Below, one piece after another: positions 50,642 through 60,081 of a stretch of 64,000 nt of DNA. This DNA is from Coriobacteriia bacterium (GTDB taxonomy: Bacteria; Actinomycetota; Coriobacteriia; Anaerosomatales; Anaerosomataceae). Made by a program: the position numbers and the translations under genes. The stretch spans positions 120,254-184,253 of the forward strand of contig JAUSBK010000001.1 of assembly GCA_030652115.1 (NCBI GenBank), written 5' to 3'. How positions within the stretch are numbered: position 1 is the first letter of the stretch; every line of letters begins with the position of its first letter. The notes beneath the pieces were generated by a model that saw only the letters and a program-made list of their open reading frames with translations, ran no database searches and had not been told where the DNA came from.

Positions 50642-53600
50642 CCGGGCACATCCCGCCCAGACCGGGACAGGTCTCGCACAGCTCGCGTTCGTAGGTCTCC
50701 CGCGGCAGATACCCTTCGTCGGCCATGCGTCGAACGATCGCCCGCACGTCCGCCTCGATCCGCTCACGATCGGACTGTCCATACTCGTAGGCGGTCTCCC
50801 GCCCGCGCTCCAACTCCGCGAACACAACGCGCACCGACGCGGCTCCCACGGCGAACGCGGCAAGCGCGTAGCACTCTCCTTGCAGCCGATAGCGCTCCGC
50901 CGCCTCGGCACCCGACAGCGGCGCAGTGCCCGTCTTGTAATCGACTATCAGAGCACGGTCGTCGTTCCACGCGATCGCGTCGATCGCGCCCGCAAGGACG
51001 GTTGCGCCGAGCGGCACGGCGATGGGCGCCTCGCGTATCACGCGGTCGGCGGCGAACACGTCGGCTGCGACCGGAGAGGCCAGGTACGCAGCAACAGCCT
51101 CGTGCAGCCGGCGAACCGAGGCGCGCTCGAGGCTGGCAGCCCGGGCCGCAGCGGCCACCGGCTCCCCGGTTTGCGCATCGGGCGAGCGGAGGCCCTCGAG
51201 CACCGCATGCACGGCGCTACCGAAAGCGAGCGCATCACCGCCCTGCATCGCAGGCGGGGCCGGCAGGTGCACCACGCTCGTAAGGAAGAAGCGGTACGGG
51301 CAGCGCTGGTAGGTCGCAAGCCCGGAGTACGAGACCTGTTGCGGCGCCTCGGCTGCCGGAAGCGCGGTCTGCGCCGCGGTTTCGGGCACCGGCGTTCGTT
51401 CGACCGGGGAATCGTCCGGCCCCGTGAGCGCGCATGCTGCGGCGCTCGCGGCATCGCTCCTCTGCTCCGGTGGCTGCAGGAGCGTCACGTTCGCCCCGCC
51501 CCCGTACACCGTGGTCGTGCCGTCCGGAATGCTATCGGCGACACCAAGACCGAGCGCCTGCCGCACCCGTCCACCAAGGGAGCTCTCGGCATCCTTGGTA
51601 GGGTCGGTTCTCGTGACGATGGTCAGCGACTCCTCCGCACGCGTGCATCCCACGTAGAGGAGCCGAACGGACTCCTCGTCCGCTGCCTCGGAAGCAGCTG
51701 CTCGTACCGTCTGCGAGCCGATGGTGGGCAACGTGGCATCGGGTGTTCGCAGTTCCATGCCGAGGAGCGGACGCTCGCCTATGCGCTCGATCGCGATTCC
51801 GGGAACCTCGCCACCACTGCCAAGCCCGGCGAGCACCACGACCGGGAACTCAAGGCCTTTCGCCGCATGGATACTCATCACGCGGACCGCGTCCGACTCA
51901 CCGTCGAGAATCGCTTCCTGCTCGCCCGGCGCGTGGGACTCCCGCAGTTGCAGGTACGTGAGGAATCCGCCGAGGTCGCCCGTCGATGCCGTCTCGTACT
52001 CGCTGGCCAGACGCGCGAGTTTCAGGATGTTGGACCATGCTCGCGCACCACCGCGTCCCGATGCGAAGAGCACGAGATCAGCCTCAAGATCCAGCAGCGG
52101 TTGGGTCACCGTGTCTGCGAGCGGCCGCATGCCCCGGAGGTCCCGCGCCGCGCCGACCGCTCCCAACAGCCGGTTGACTGCTCCTGCGTCGGGATCTGCC
52201 AGCTCGAGTCCGGGACTTGCGAGCGCCTCCCACAAGTGCGCCTCGGACTGCCGGCGGCCAGTCCCCACGGCGATCTCGTCGACATGGGCCCTCACGCGCA
52301 CAAGCGCATCTGCCGAGAGTCCGCACAGACGTCCCGCGAGTACGACCGTCATGGCTGCGTCATCCCAGACGTTGTCGATCACCTCGAGCAAGGCCCGGGC
52401 TTCCGCGACCTCCGGACACTGAAAGAACGCCCCTCCGCTGGCCAGGTGTGCCGGAATGCCCCGGGCGATCAGGGCCCGCTCGACCTTCGTGCCGCGTCCG
52501 CGCGCAAGCGCGCGCATCAAGACGGCGATCGCGCCGGGTTCCACGCCCGCATCGATGAGCTCGGACACGCGCTCGGCCACACACTCCGCCTCGACCTCGT
52601 GCGGGTCGCGACCCTTCGGCTCGGACCAGTCGATGAGGCGCGCCTCGAACCGGGGGCTACCCGCGTACTCGGCGGCGACATCTGACCTGTCGGGCGAGGG
52701 ACGCAGTGACATGAACGCGGATCCAAGCAGCGCCGGTTGGCTGAACAGCCGATTGGTGACCTCGAGAAGCGATGCGGCGGTCCGGTAGTTCGTGTCGAGG
52801 CGCTGGCTGGCTGCCGCCCGCGACGAGCGCTCCCGGAAGACGCCGACGTCGGCGTGCCGGAAGCGGTAGATCGACTGGTTCTCGTCCCCGACGGTACACA
52901 GGTTGTTCTTGGTCAGCTGCCCGATGAAACGGGCCTGCAGCCGGTTGGTGTCTTGATATTCGTCCACCATGACCATTGCGAAGCGTGAGCGGTACTCCTC
53001 GGCGATCTCTGGCCGCGTTTCGAGCAGCCGCGCGGCCTCCACTTCAAGATCCGTGAAGTCGAGCGACCCGCGGTCCCGCTTCAGCCGCGAGTAGTGCACC
53101 TCCAGCAGTCTGAGCAGCTCGATGAAGGCGGTCTCGTGCGCTCCGACGGCGATCTGGGCAGCTGCGGCGCGGCCCTCGCCGATGCACTCGCGAACAGCCT
53201 CCAACAGCTCGTCATGGCCGTCGACGGTTGGGACACGGCGCAGCCCGCCCGTGCTCAGGTGAATCGTGAGCGCGCACCCGTCAACCGTCCGGGCGGCCAA
53301 CGCATCGGCGATCATCTTTGCTGCCGCCGAAGCGACGGAGGCGTTCACGGTCACCGACGGCGTCTGCCGCAACTCCAGGATTCCCGCCGCGAGGTCCTCA
53401 AGGGCGACCGCGCACTCTGCGAGGCGGGTGACAGCGTCTTCGGGAGCGATGGTGACGACGTCGGCGATCGTCATGCCGAGCGCCCGGATACTCGCCCGGA
53501 CCAAGCGGGCCGCCGTGACGACCGTGCCGTAACCGTAGATGTCCAGCAGAGCGGCCGCACTGTCCTTCGTCTCCAGCAGCTCCTCGATTGCTGCCTCAAG

Positions 53601-53996
53601 CGCCACGTCCTCGAGCACGGACGCCTCGACCTGGTCGAGGACCGTGAACTGCGGGTCGATTCCCGCAGCGAACGCGTGCTGCCTGAGGATGCGTGAGCAC
53701 ATGCCGTGAATCGTCGAGATCCATGCCTCGCCGAGTACCCGGGCCGCCGAGGCGTCCCCTCCCGCCCTGAGCGCCCGCCGTATCCGCTCGGCCAGTTCGC
53801 CGGCCGCCTTGTCGGTGAAGGTCACGGTCGGCAACGCGCGCGGGTCGCACGCAACGTAGGGTGGCTCCCCCAGCACCGCGCTCACGAAGCGAGCGGTGAG
53901 CACGCGTGTCTTGCCCGATCCGGCTCCCGCCTCTATGAAGAGGTCTACCGGCCCGGCGGTCACAGCCGCCGTCTGTTCACGATCGAGGTCCGCCAC
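50610..53996 (-). CDS. UvrD-type helicase-nuclease, AddA/AdnA-like
   Basis: 1128 residues; GTG at 53996 with GGAAGGAG five bases upstream, 20 bases inside the end of the partner gene. Helicase motifs: EAGAGSGKT (Walker A, near residue 22), TFTDKAAGEL, MVMVDEYQDTN, LDTNYRTA, SIHAAKGLEFP and LYVGCTRAEE. The C-terminal RecB-like nuclease has GSAVHAVLEG, AGAIDAIAW and IVDYKTG. One cysteine at YQRCPYR and three in the CETC...C end form an iron-sulfur cage around the nuclease. With its partner it should process double-strand breaks for recombination. Confidence 0.93.
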   Translation of the reverse strand: MADLDREQTAAVTAGPVDLFIEAGAGSGKTRVLTARFVSAVLGEPPYVACDPRALPTVTFTDKAAGELAERIRRALRAGGDASAARVLGEAWISTIHGMCSRILRQHAFAAGIDPQFTVLDQVEASVLEDVALEAAIEELLETKDSAAALLDIYGYGTVVTAARLVRASIRALGMTIADVVTIAPEDAVTRLAECAVALEDLAAGILELRQTPSVTVNASVASAAAKMIADALAARTVDGCALTIHLSTGGLRRVPTVDGHDELLEAVRECIGEGRAAAAQIAVGAHETAFIELLRLLEVHYSRLKRDRGSLDFTDLEVEAARLLETRPEIAEEYRSRFAMVMVDEYQDTNRLQARFIGQLTKNNLCTVGDENQSIYRFRHADVGVFRERSSRAAASQRLDTNYRTAASLLEVTNRLFSQPALLGSAFMSLRPSPDRSDVAAEYAGSPRFEARLIDWSEPKGRDPHEVEAECVAERVSELIDAGVEPGAIAVLMRALARGRGTKVERALIARGIPAHLASGGAFFQCPEVAEARALLEVIDNVWDDAAMTVVLAGRLCGLSADALVRVRAHVDEIAVGTGRRQSEAHLWEALASPGLELADPDAGAVNRLLGAVGAARDLRGMRPLADTVTQPLLDLEADLVLFASGRGGARAWSNILKLARLASEYETASTGDLGGFLTYLQLRESHAPGEQEAILDGESDAVRVMSIHAAKGLEFPVVVLAGLGSGGEVPGIAIERIGERPLLGMELRTPDATLPTIGSQTVRAAASEAADEESVRLLYVGCTRAEESLTIVTRTDPTKDAESSLGGRVRQALGLGVADSIPDGTTTVYGGGANVTLLQPPEQRSDAASAAACALTGPDDSPVERTPVPETAAQTALPAAEAPQQVSYSGLATYQRCPYRFFLTSVVHLPAPPAMQGGDALAFGSAVHAVLEGLRSPDAQTGEPVAAAARAASLERASVRRLHEAVAAYLASPVAADVFAADRVIREAPIAVPLGATVLAGAIDAIAWNDDRALIVDYKTGTAPLSGAEAAERYRLQGECYALAAFAVGAASVRVVFAELERGRETAYEYGQSDRERIEADVRAIVRRMADEGYLPRETYERELCETCPGLGGMCPVTRPSDGGAG

Positions 53997-56886
53997 GGCG
54001 CTCCTTCCAACCGGGGCAGAACGACCGCGCCGGGCAGTAGGCAGGACAGAAGCCGCTCCGTGGCTCGGCGTGGATGTCACCTTCGCGCATCCTCGCGACG
54101 GCTTCCGCCGCGCGGTGGATCGCCGATTGGAGGACCTCCTCGGTCCTCGCCCCGGGGATTGCGTCCGTCCGCACAAACCCGCCGTCGCACAGCGCCTCGT
54201 CGATGAAGCCACGAGGCTTCCCGCCACGCACCGAGCGGTACAGGCCACCCGCAACCGCACGTCCGAGTCGGCGCGACGCGACGGCCGCATAGAGCGGAAG
54301 CTGCACAAGTCCCTCGGACTCGAACTTCGCGACCCCGCGCTCGGCCTCCACCCTGCCGAGCTTGTAGTCGCTGACCACGAGCGCGTGCGCCGATGCGTCG
54401 ATGCGGTCGATGCGGCCCTTGAGCGAGAAGCCCACGAAAGGCTCCGGTTCATCCCCATCGCCGAACCCGAAAGTCCACTCGCGACAGGTGGGCTCGAATC
54501 CCGGGAGAAGCGTTGCATCGGCCTCGACCACGCGGAGCGTCCCGAGCGCCGCCGCCCGCGCCGCCGCCGTCTCCGAAGCGCCGACCGCAACCGCTTGCTC
54601 GAGCACTGCGTTGGCGACCTCTTCGTGAACCGTCCGGGCGAGCGCGAGCGAGTCCGGCGTCACCCGTCCGAGTCCGCTCCGCTCGGTGAAGGCGTCGTAG
54701 AAGCGCTTCAGGACGTCATGGGCGAGCAGCCCCGCCGCCGACGCATCGAAGCGCTCGTCCAGCTCATGCGGCGCCACGATACGCCCCACGTACCAGCGGA
54801 ACGGGCACTGCAGGTAGGCTTCGATCTCACTCGGCGAGAAGACCTGACGTTCGGCCGTGGCGCGGCGGACCGCATCCGAAGTCGGGTCTTTGCCGCGCAC
54901 CGCACGTCGCCGTGCCTCGGCGATGGTCGCCTCGTCCCCGCCAGTCCCCGCACCCTGGGAGGCGCGTGCTCGCAGTGTCCGACGCCAGGTCTCCGGCCCT
55001 GCGGGATGCAGGGATGAGCCGTCGAGTCCCAGCGTGCGGAGCGGCGGAGCGTCCGCATACCACTCACCGGATACCGGGTCCATGTAGAGGTCCAGCAGTT
55101 CGTCAACGAAGACCGAGCGGCGCAGGGGCTGTCCATCGGCGCTGTGAGACTGCCAGCTCAAGACGAGCCGTTCCGAGGCTCGTGTCGCAGCGAGGTAGAA
55201 CAGAAGACGCTCGGCCTCGAGGTCGCTCCGGGGCGACATGTCTATCCCCGCCCGCTCGAATGCCCGCGCGATCCCCGGCGCCGACAGCGCGTCCTCATGG
55301 GTGAGGCGGGGGAACTCGCCGGCCGTCAGGCCGCCGATGATCACGCAGTCGTAACGCCGCCCACGGACACGCTCTGCACTCACGATCTGAACATGGTCCG
55401 GCCGATCCGCCGTCGCCAGGGCCACCTGGGCTTCACGAAGCGCGGCTGCCAGAGCGCGGGCGGCTCCGCCTGACGGGCCGAGTGCATTCACGCTGCGGAC
55501 TGCGTCGATGAAGACCCGGGCTGCAGCTGCATCCATCACCAGGTCGGGGTCCGTCGACGCCTCGGAGCCGTGTGCCCGCCGCATCATTCCCGCGACCAGC
55601 CGATACCACCGGCGCTCCGAGCTGCCCATGCCGGCGTCCCGGTGCGCGCGGCGGGCCTCGGAGATGAACGTCGCATCCCCGGGGCTGTGGCGGCGCAGCC
55701 GTGCCTCCGCCGATTGCGGGTCTCGGGAGCGCGTCCGCCGGGCATGGGCGTCGAGCTCGTCGAGTGCGGCATCACTCGCCGGGCCAAAGGGCGATCGCAG
55801 CACGTCGAGGAGCTGCTCGTACGAGGCGCACGGCCCCCCGAGCTCCAACAACATGAGCAGTGTACGGCCGAGGCCCGTAGACGCCAGCGGTACGCTCATG
55901 TCGTACTCGGCGGATATTCCGGCCTCATCAAGCATCGCTCGCAGCGCCCGCGCGTGAGCGGCCGGGTCGCGGAAGACGATCGCTACGCGCCCTGGTGACA
56001 CGCCCCCACGGAGGGCATCCTGCACCTCGCGGGTGATCCGCCCCGCCTCGGCTGCCTCTCCCCAGGCCTCCGACAGCACAACAGCACCGTCGGCCCGGAC
56101 GTCCGGCGTTCCGGGCAGGCCGAACGCACGCTCGATGCGCGTTAGTTCATCCGGTGCCCCGTCGTCGCCACGCGGAGGCAGAACGCACGCGATCCCTACT
56201 TGGGTGAGTCGGTCGGCCAGAGAGCCCGCGGACGCCGTGGCCGGAACTCCAGGGTCGTACGTCAGGCCCACGAGCACATCGGTCCGAGCAGCTGCATTCA
56301 CAACGTACTGCTCCTGTGCCCGGGTGAGTCCGCTGAAGCCGTTGATGGCGATCAGGGCAGGCGGATCCATCTCGCCGAGGCGCTTGCCGGCGAGCCGATG
56401 TGCCTCGCCTCGCTCGATGAACCCTGCCCGCCGCAGCGTCGACTCGTACACGGACACGCAATGAAGCAGGTCTGCGGCGACACCCTCGACACCCTCTGAT
56501 GAGATCCCATTCGGCGACTCTGCGGCACGCTGCACGATTCGGGCCAGCATCCGAACCGCGCTGGTCGTCCGTCCTGAGTCGGCAAGCCACGCAGGCGCGC
56601 ACAGATTGACAGATTCTTCCAGCACTATGAGCCGTTGTACACTCGTCACGATCGCCCGGCCATCACCGACTGCCGCCCACAGGGCATCCAGGTGGTTGTC
56701 GAATGCACGGACGCCGATCCCGAGGGCGATCTCGGCTGCCAGCTCGCGCGTGACACGTGAAACATCGGGACCAGACGGTACCAGGAGTAGCGTCCGGTCG
56801 CCCGAACGAGCGCGGTCGACCAGCTTCGCTCGGACGAGTTCTGTGACGCCGGCGTTCGCCGGCCCTGTGATCAGCTCAAGCGGCAC
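53977..56886 (-). CDS. AddB-like helicase-nuclease partner with degenerate ATP site
   Basis: 969 residues. LITGPANAGVTE sits where Walker A should be but has Val in place of Lys, so ATP binding is doubtful. The C-terminal nuclease shows YLQCPFRWYV, LLAHDVLKRF, GRIDRID and VSDYKLGR, then FCPAYCPARSFC; the cysteines match the AddB/AdnB iron-sulfur staple. GTG with GAGGAGGA upstream. With the downstream gene it forms a dual-nuclease complex like AddAB of Bacillus or AdnAB of mycobacteria; the partner is likely the only motor. Confidence 0.9.
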   Translation of the reverse strand: MPLELITGPANAGVTELVRAKLVDRARSGDRTLLLVPSGPDVSRVTRELAAEIALGIGVRAFDNHLDALWAAVGDGRAIVTSVQRLIVLEESVNLCAPAWLADSGRTTSAVRMLARIVQRAAESPNGISSEGVEGVAADLLHCVSVYESTLRRAGFIERGEAHRLAGKRLGEMDPPALIAINGFSGLTRAQEQYVVNAAARTDVLVGLTYDPGVPATASAGSLADRLTQVGIACVLPPRGDDGAPDELTRIERAFGLPGTPDVRADGAVVLSEAWGEAAEAGRITREVQDALRGGVSPGRVAIVFRDPAAHARALRAMLDEAGISAEYDMSVPLASTGLGRTLLMLLELGGPCASYEQLLDVLRSPFGPASDAALDELDAHARRTRSRDPQSAEARLRRHSPGDATFISEARRAHRDAGMGSSERRWYRLVAGMMRRAHGSEASTDPDLVMDAAAARVFIDAVRSVNALGPSGGAARALAAALREAQVALATADRPDHVQIVSAERVRGRRYDCVIIGGLTAGEFPRLTHEDALSAPGIARAFERAGIDMSPRSDLEAERLLFYLAATRASERLVLSWQSHSADGQPLRRSVFVDELLDLYMDPVSGEWYADAPPLRTLGLDGSSLHPAGPETWRRTLRARASQGAGTGGDEATIAEARRRAVRGKDPTSDAVRRATAERQVFSPSEIEAYLQCPFRWYVGRIVAPHELDERFDASAAGLLAHDVLKRFYDAFTERSGLGRVTPDSLALARTVHEEVANAVLEQAVAVGASETAAARAAALGTLRVVEADATLLPGFEPTCREWTFGFGDGDEPEPFVGFSLKGRIDRIDASAHALVVSDYKLGRVEAERGVAKFESEGLVQLPLYAAVASRRLGRAVAGGLYRSVRGGKPRGFIDEALCDGGFVRTDAIPGARTEEVLQSAIHRAAEAVARMREGDIHAEPRSGFCPAYCPARSFCPGWKERRGGPRS

Positions 56887-56926
56887 TGCTCCTCCTCGCT
56901 GAGGAGCCTACCGCGAGCCCCTGACA

Positions 56927-57229
56927 TCACGAAGACATGACGGTACGCGAATACCGCTGCACGCCCTCCCTGATCTCTTGCACCTTGCGCCACGCCACTT
57001 CTTCGTCTCGGCCGAGGTAGTGGTCCATCTTCACGCCGAAGGTCTCGGCGACCGACTCAGCACGCTCCGCTGCGTGACGGGCAGCGTCCGCCACCTTCGT
57101 CGCCTCCCCTGCGATCCTCTGGCGCGTCCGCACGCCGCTCTCTGGCGCGAAGAGTAGTCCGACGACCACGCCAAGGAGACCTCCAACGAAGACGCCGATC
57201 AGGAAATAATCAAGCCGTTTGTTGGTCAC
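56927..57229 (-). CDS. YtxH-domain membrane protein
   Basis: 100 residues. One N-terminal membrane helix (about 9-27, FLIGVFVGGLLGVVVGLLF) then APESGVRTRQRI, the YtxH signature, and a charged helix rich in Ala/Glu/Arg. Function not established; family members are stress-related. Its GTG overlaps the parB stop as GTGA. Confidence 0.85.
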   Translation of the reverse strand: MTNKRLDYFLIGVFVGGLLGVVVGLLFAPESGVRTRQRIAGEATKVADAARHAAERAESVAETFGVKMDHYLGRDEEVAWRKVQEIREGVQRYSRTVMSS

Positions 57230-58101
57230 GCGTCTCCCCCACTCTCCGGAGCGGACTCAGCGCCCTCTGTCAGTACGCGCATGATGCGCTCGAGTTCCGC
57301 TTCATCCTGGAAATCGATTTCTATCTTGCCTTTGTTCGCCGTCTGTCGAACTCTTACATTTGTCATAAGTAGTCGTCTGAGCTTCCGCGCCACTACCTTG
57401 TAGGACTTCGGGGCGATCGGGCGATGGTGCTGGATTGACGCGCCAGCGGCCAGCAACTTCGCCAGACTCTCGGCCTCCCGCACCGACAGCCCCTCGTCCA
57501 CGCACTTGCGCGCGAGCGTATGGCGACGGTCGTCGTCGCTGACAGACAGTATGGCCCGTGCGTGGCCGGCGGAGAGCTTCCCGTCGTAGAGGAGCTCTTG
57601 GATGTCCTCGGGCAGGTCGAGGAGCCTGAGAGTGTTCGTCACTGCAGAGCGTGACTTAGAGACCCGGTCTGCAAGCTCGGACTGCGTCATCTCGTACTCA
57701 GTGATCAGACGGCGGTACCCGCGAGCTTCTTCGATCGGGTTCAGGTCCTCGCGTTGCAGGTTCTCGATAAGCGCGAGGGCGAGCGCCTCTGTCTCCGTGG
57801 TCACCATAACTCTCACCGGAACGCGTTGGAGGCCCGCCGCTTGAGCGGCACGCCACCGCCGCTCACCGGCTATGATCTGATAGCTCGTTCCGTCCGGCCG
57901 AACGATAATCGGTTGAAGCACGCCAACCTTCTTGATCGAGTCAGCCAACTCCGCTATCTGGTCTTCCCCGATGTCGGTTCGTGGCTGCAGTGGATTGGGT
58001 GAGATCTCCCGCACATCGAGCTCGAGGACCTCGCCGCCGACCTCTTGGCCAGCTCCCGGGATCAGCGCCGATAGTCCCTTACCCAGACCGCGTTTAGACA
58101 C
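57226..58101 (-). CDS. parB: chromosome partitioning protein ParB
   Basis: 291 residues. RGLGKGLSALIP at the start contacts ParA; the CTP-binding domain has NPLQPRTD, AGERRWRAAQ and ENLQREDLNPIEEA; the central HTH (TQSELADRVSKSRSAVTN) reads parS; the C-terminal part (from about 235) dimerises. It loads on the perfect parS at 59681. GTG start inside the parA end with an eight-base overlap. Confidence 0.97.
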   Translation of the reverse strand: MSKRGLGKGLSALIPGAGQEVGGEVLELDVREISPNPLQPRTDIGEDQIAELADSIKKVGVLQPIIVRPDGTSYQIIAGERRWRAAQAAGLQRVPVRVMVTTETEALALALIENLQREDLNPIEEARGYRRLITEYEMTQSELADRVSKSRSAVTNTLRLLDLPEDIQELLYDGKLSAGHARAILSVSDDDRRHTLARKCVDEGLSVREAESLAKLLAAGASIQHHRPIAPKSYKVVARKLRRLLMTNVRVRQTANKGKIEIDFQDEAELERIMRVLTEGAESAPESGGDA

Positions 58102-58897
58102 GAGCGATCACTTCCTCCGCCAGATTCCTGTATGCCTCGGCTCCCCGCCCGTTGGGATCGTAGAGCGTCACCGGCTGCCCGAAGCTTGGCGCCTCCGAGA
58201 GCCGAACGCTGCGGGGGATGAGTGTCGCGAACACTTGCTCGCCGAAGAAGTCGCGGACTTCATTGACGACCTGCTGTGACAGTTTCGTTCGAGCATCGAA
58301 CATCGTCATCACCACTCCGAAGACCTCAAGGCCCGGATTCAGATGGGTCTTCACGAGACGAACGCTCTCGAGGAGCTTCGTGAGCCCCTCAAGTGCGTAG
58401 TACTCGCACTGGACCGGTATGAGCACTCCCGTTGCCGCCGTGAGCGCGTTTATTGTCAGCAGGCCGAGCGACGGGGGACAGTCGATGATCACGAGGTCGA
58501 AATCGCCGAGAACCGGGCTGAGAACCTGCTTCAACTTCGTCTCTCTGCTGAACGCGGAGACGAGTTCGATTTCGGCTCCCGCGAGCTGAATGGTTGAGGG
58601 GACCACGAAAACGCCCTGAACCCCCACAGGCTCAATGAGTTGCTCGATCGGCACGTCTCCCAGAAGCGCGTCGTACACGCACTGTTCACGCTGGTTCTTG
58701 TCGAGTCCGTACCCGGAGGTTGCATTCCCCTGCGGATCGAGGTCAACGAGCAGGACGCGCTTCCCCAGGTCAGCAACTGTGGCGGCCAGATTCACCGAAG
58801 TGGTGCTCTTGCCGACGCCGCCCTTCTGGTTCACCACGGCCAGTACACAAGCCGTGTTCCCCTCGTTTCCGACGGGTTGAGCCGGTACGTCAAGCAC
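58094..58897 (-). CDS. parA: chromosome partitioning ATPase ParA (Soj)
   Basis: 267 residues. Deviant Walker A VNQKGGVGKSTTS near residue 24, LVDLDPQGNAT and IIDCPPSLG (Walker B) are the ParA signatures. It binds DNA as an ATP dimer and moves ParB-parS complexes after replication. GTG start with GAGGAGG five bases before. -10-like TATACT lies 31 bases upstream. Confidence 0.97.
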   Translation of the reverse strand: MLDVPAQPVGNEGNTACVLAVVNQKGGVGKSTTSVNLAATVADLGKRVLLVDLDPQGNATSGYGLDKNQREQCVYDALLGDVPIEQLIEPVGVQGVFVVPSTIQLAGAEIELVSAFSRETKLKQVLSPVLGDFDLVIIDCPPSLGLLTINALTAATGVLIPVQCEYYALEGLTKLLESVRLVKTHLNPGLEVFGVVMTMFDARTKLSQQVVNEVRDFFGEQVFATLIPRSVRLSEAPSFGQPVTLYDPNGRGAEAYRNLAEEVIARV

Positions 58898-58927
58898 AAG
58901 CCCTCCTCACAGACGACGACCACGCAC

Positions 58928-58933
58928 AGTATA
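58928..58933 (-). promoter_or_regulatory. possible -10 element (TATACT) for parAB
   Basis: TATACT on the minus strand, 31 bases before parA. TTGACG is upstream but only 11 bases away, too close for a normal promoter. Confidence 0.3.
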
Positions 58934-58965
58934 CGGCATGCTAGCGTCAAGCGGTACGCCGTTCG

Positions 58966-59697
58966 TCAGCCGAGCGGATGATTCTGAGCCAACCCTGGCC
59001 GCCTGGGGAGCCTCGTGCTCGCGGAACCCGTACGCTCATACACAAGCACCGTTCGATTCTCACCGGACGGTAGTGTATACCGCCGCTCATCGACGGGCTT
59101 CATTCCGCAGAGCGACCCGGCGCGGGCGCCAGCCCGCCGCTCGTCTTCGGTCACTGCAGCTTTCAGCGCGATCGCTCGTGCGCCGTCACGAAGCAGCGGG
59201 GATGCCAGCTCAACGAGAGAAGCGAGCGAACTGACCGCTCGAAACACCACGGTGTTGTACTGCCCGGGCGCCGTCGCGGCAAGTTCCTCAGCGCGCACGG
59301 CATGAACTTGAACCGGCAGATTCAGCGACTGCACGCTCCCAGCGAGGAACGCTGCCTTCTTCTTGACGGACTCGCAGAGTTGCACGTCGTAACCCATGAT
59401 TGCGAGTGGGATGCCCGGGTAGCCGGCGCCGGAACCCACGTCAAGGATTGGTCCCCGCAGCGGTTCTACCAAGTTCACAAACATCAGCGAGTCAGCGAGG
59501 TGCAGGCGCATGACGTCTTCGGGGGCGGTAATCCGCGTCAGATTGATGTGCTGATTCGCTTCGAGCACGAGCTCTGCGTGCCTGGCTAGAAGGGTAGCTT
59601 GCTCGGTTGTCAGCTCAACGCCACACGACTGCAGGACCGCCATCACCCGCGGCACTTCGATCCCAGCAGCGGGGTCCTCATGTTTCACGTGAAACAT
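58966..59697 (-). CDS. rsmG: 16S rRNA (guanine527-N7)-methyltransferase RsmG
   Basis: 243 residues. ILDVGSGAGYPGIPLAI binds SAM; CESVKKKAAFL, VRAEEL and VVFRAVSSLASL are family motifs. The protein begins (M)FHVKH because a parS site covers its first codons, a pattern known in other Gram-positives. GAAGGG lies seven bases before the ATG. The C-terminus has an Arg/Pro extension (TRLPRRPG). Longer in-frame starts upstream are not protein-like. Confidence 0.95.
   Translation of the reverse strand: MFHVKHEDPAAGIEVPRVMAVLQSCGVELTTEQATLLARHAELVLEANQHINLTRITAPEDVMRLHLADSLMFVNLVEPLRGPILDVGSGAGYPGIPLAIMGYDVQLCESVKKKAAFLAGSVQSLNLPVQVHAVRAEELAATAPGQYNTVVFRAVSSLASLVELASPLLRDGARAIALKAAVTEDERRAGARAGSLCGMKPVDERRYTLPSGENRTVLVYERTGSASTRLPRRPGLAQNHPLG
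59681..59696. promoter_or_regulatory. parS centromere site
   Basis: TGTTTCACGTGAAACA, a perfect 16-base palindrome equal to the consensus parS bound by ParB. It overlaps codons 1-6 of rsmG, about 0.8 kb from parA and about 4 kb from dnaA. Confidence 0.95.
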
Positions 59698-60020
59698 CCC
59701 AGCCCTTCGTCGACAGCCCGAGTCAGCTTCCTGCCCGGCGCCACTTTGTCGCAGAAGCACCGAACTTGCGTCCGCTGCCCCGAATCCTCGAACCAAGAAC
59801 TCTGGACAGTCACTCGAGGTCTACCTCGTCGCACTATGCCGCGCCTGAACCAAGCGTAGCACAGGAACGTCACGCGCAGTTCGGGACTAACCGTCAGCAT
59901 TGCCTGGCCGGGGTACGACGTGACGCGAGCTGCAGTGCGATGGTCCCTTCGGATCGAATCTGGCTCTGGTCCATGCGCGCAGGCCGTGGCTCTTCCCACG
60001 CCGCGCAGGTTCGCCCACGA

Positions 60021-60065
60021 GAGAACAGAGGGGAGCGCGGTAGATCCGCGCTCCCCTCTGTTCTC
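60021..60065 (-). terminator. 20-base-pair hairpin between jag and rsmG
   Basis: GAGAACAGAGGGGAGCGCGG pairs perfectly with its complement around a five-base loop, 16 bases past the jag stop. It should end the rnpA-yidD-yidC-jag transcript. The rest of the gap 59698-60081 shows no gene. Confidence 0.7.
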
Positions 60066-60081
60066 TCGATCCGCTTTGACA

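Noticed and set aside
50478-52685. A 735-codon plus-strand frame
   Set aside because: Antisense to the AddA-like gene and overlapping rlmN in another frame; no motif.
58928-58950. TTGACG/TATACT as a full promoter for parAB
   Set aside because: The spacing is 11 bases, too short; only the -10-like element was kept.
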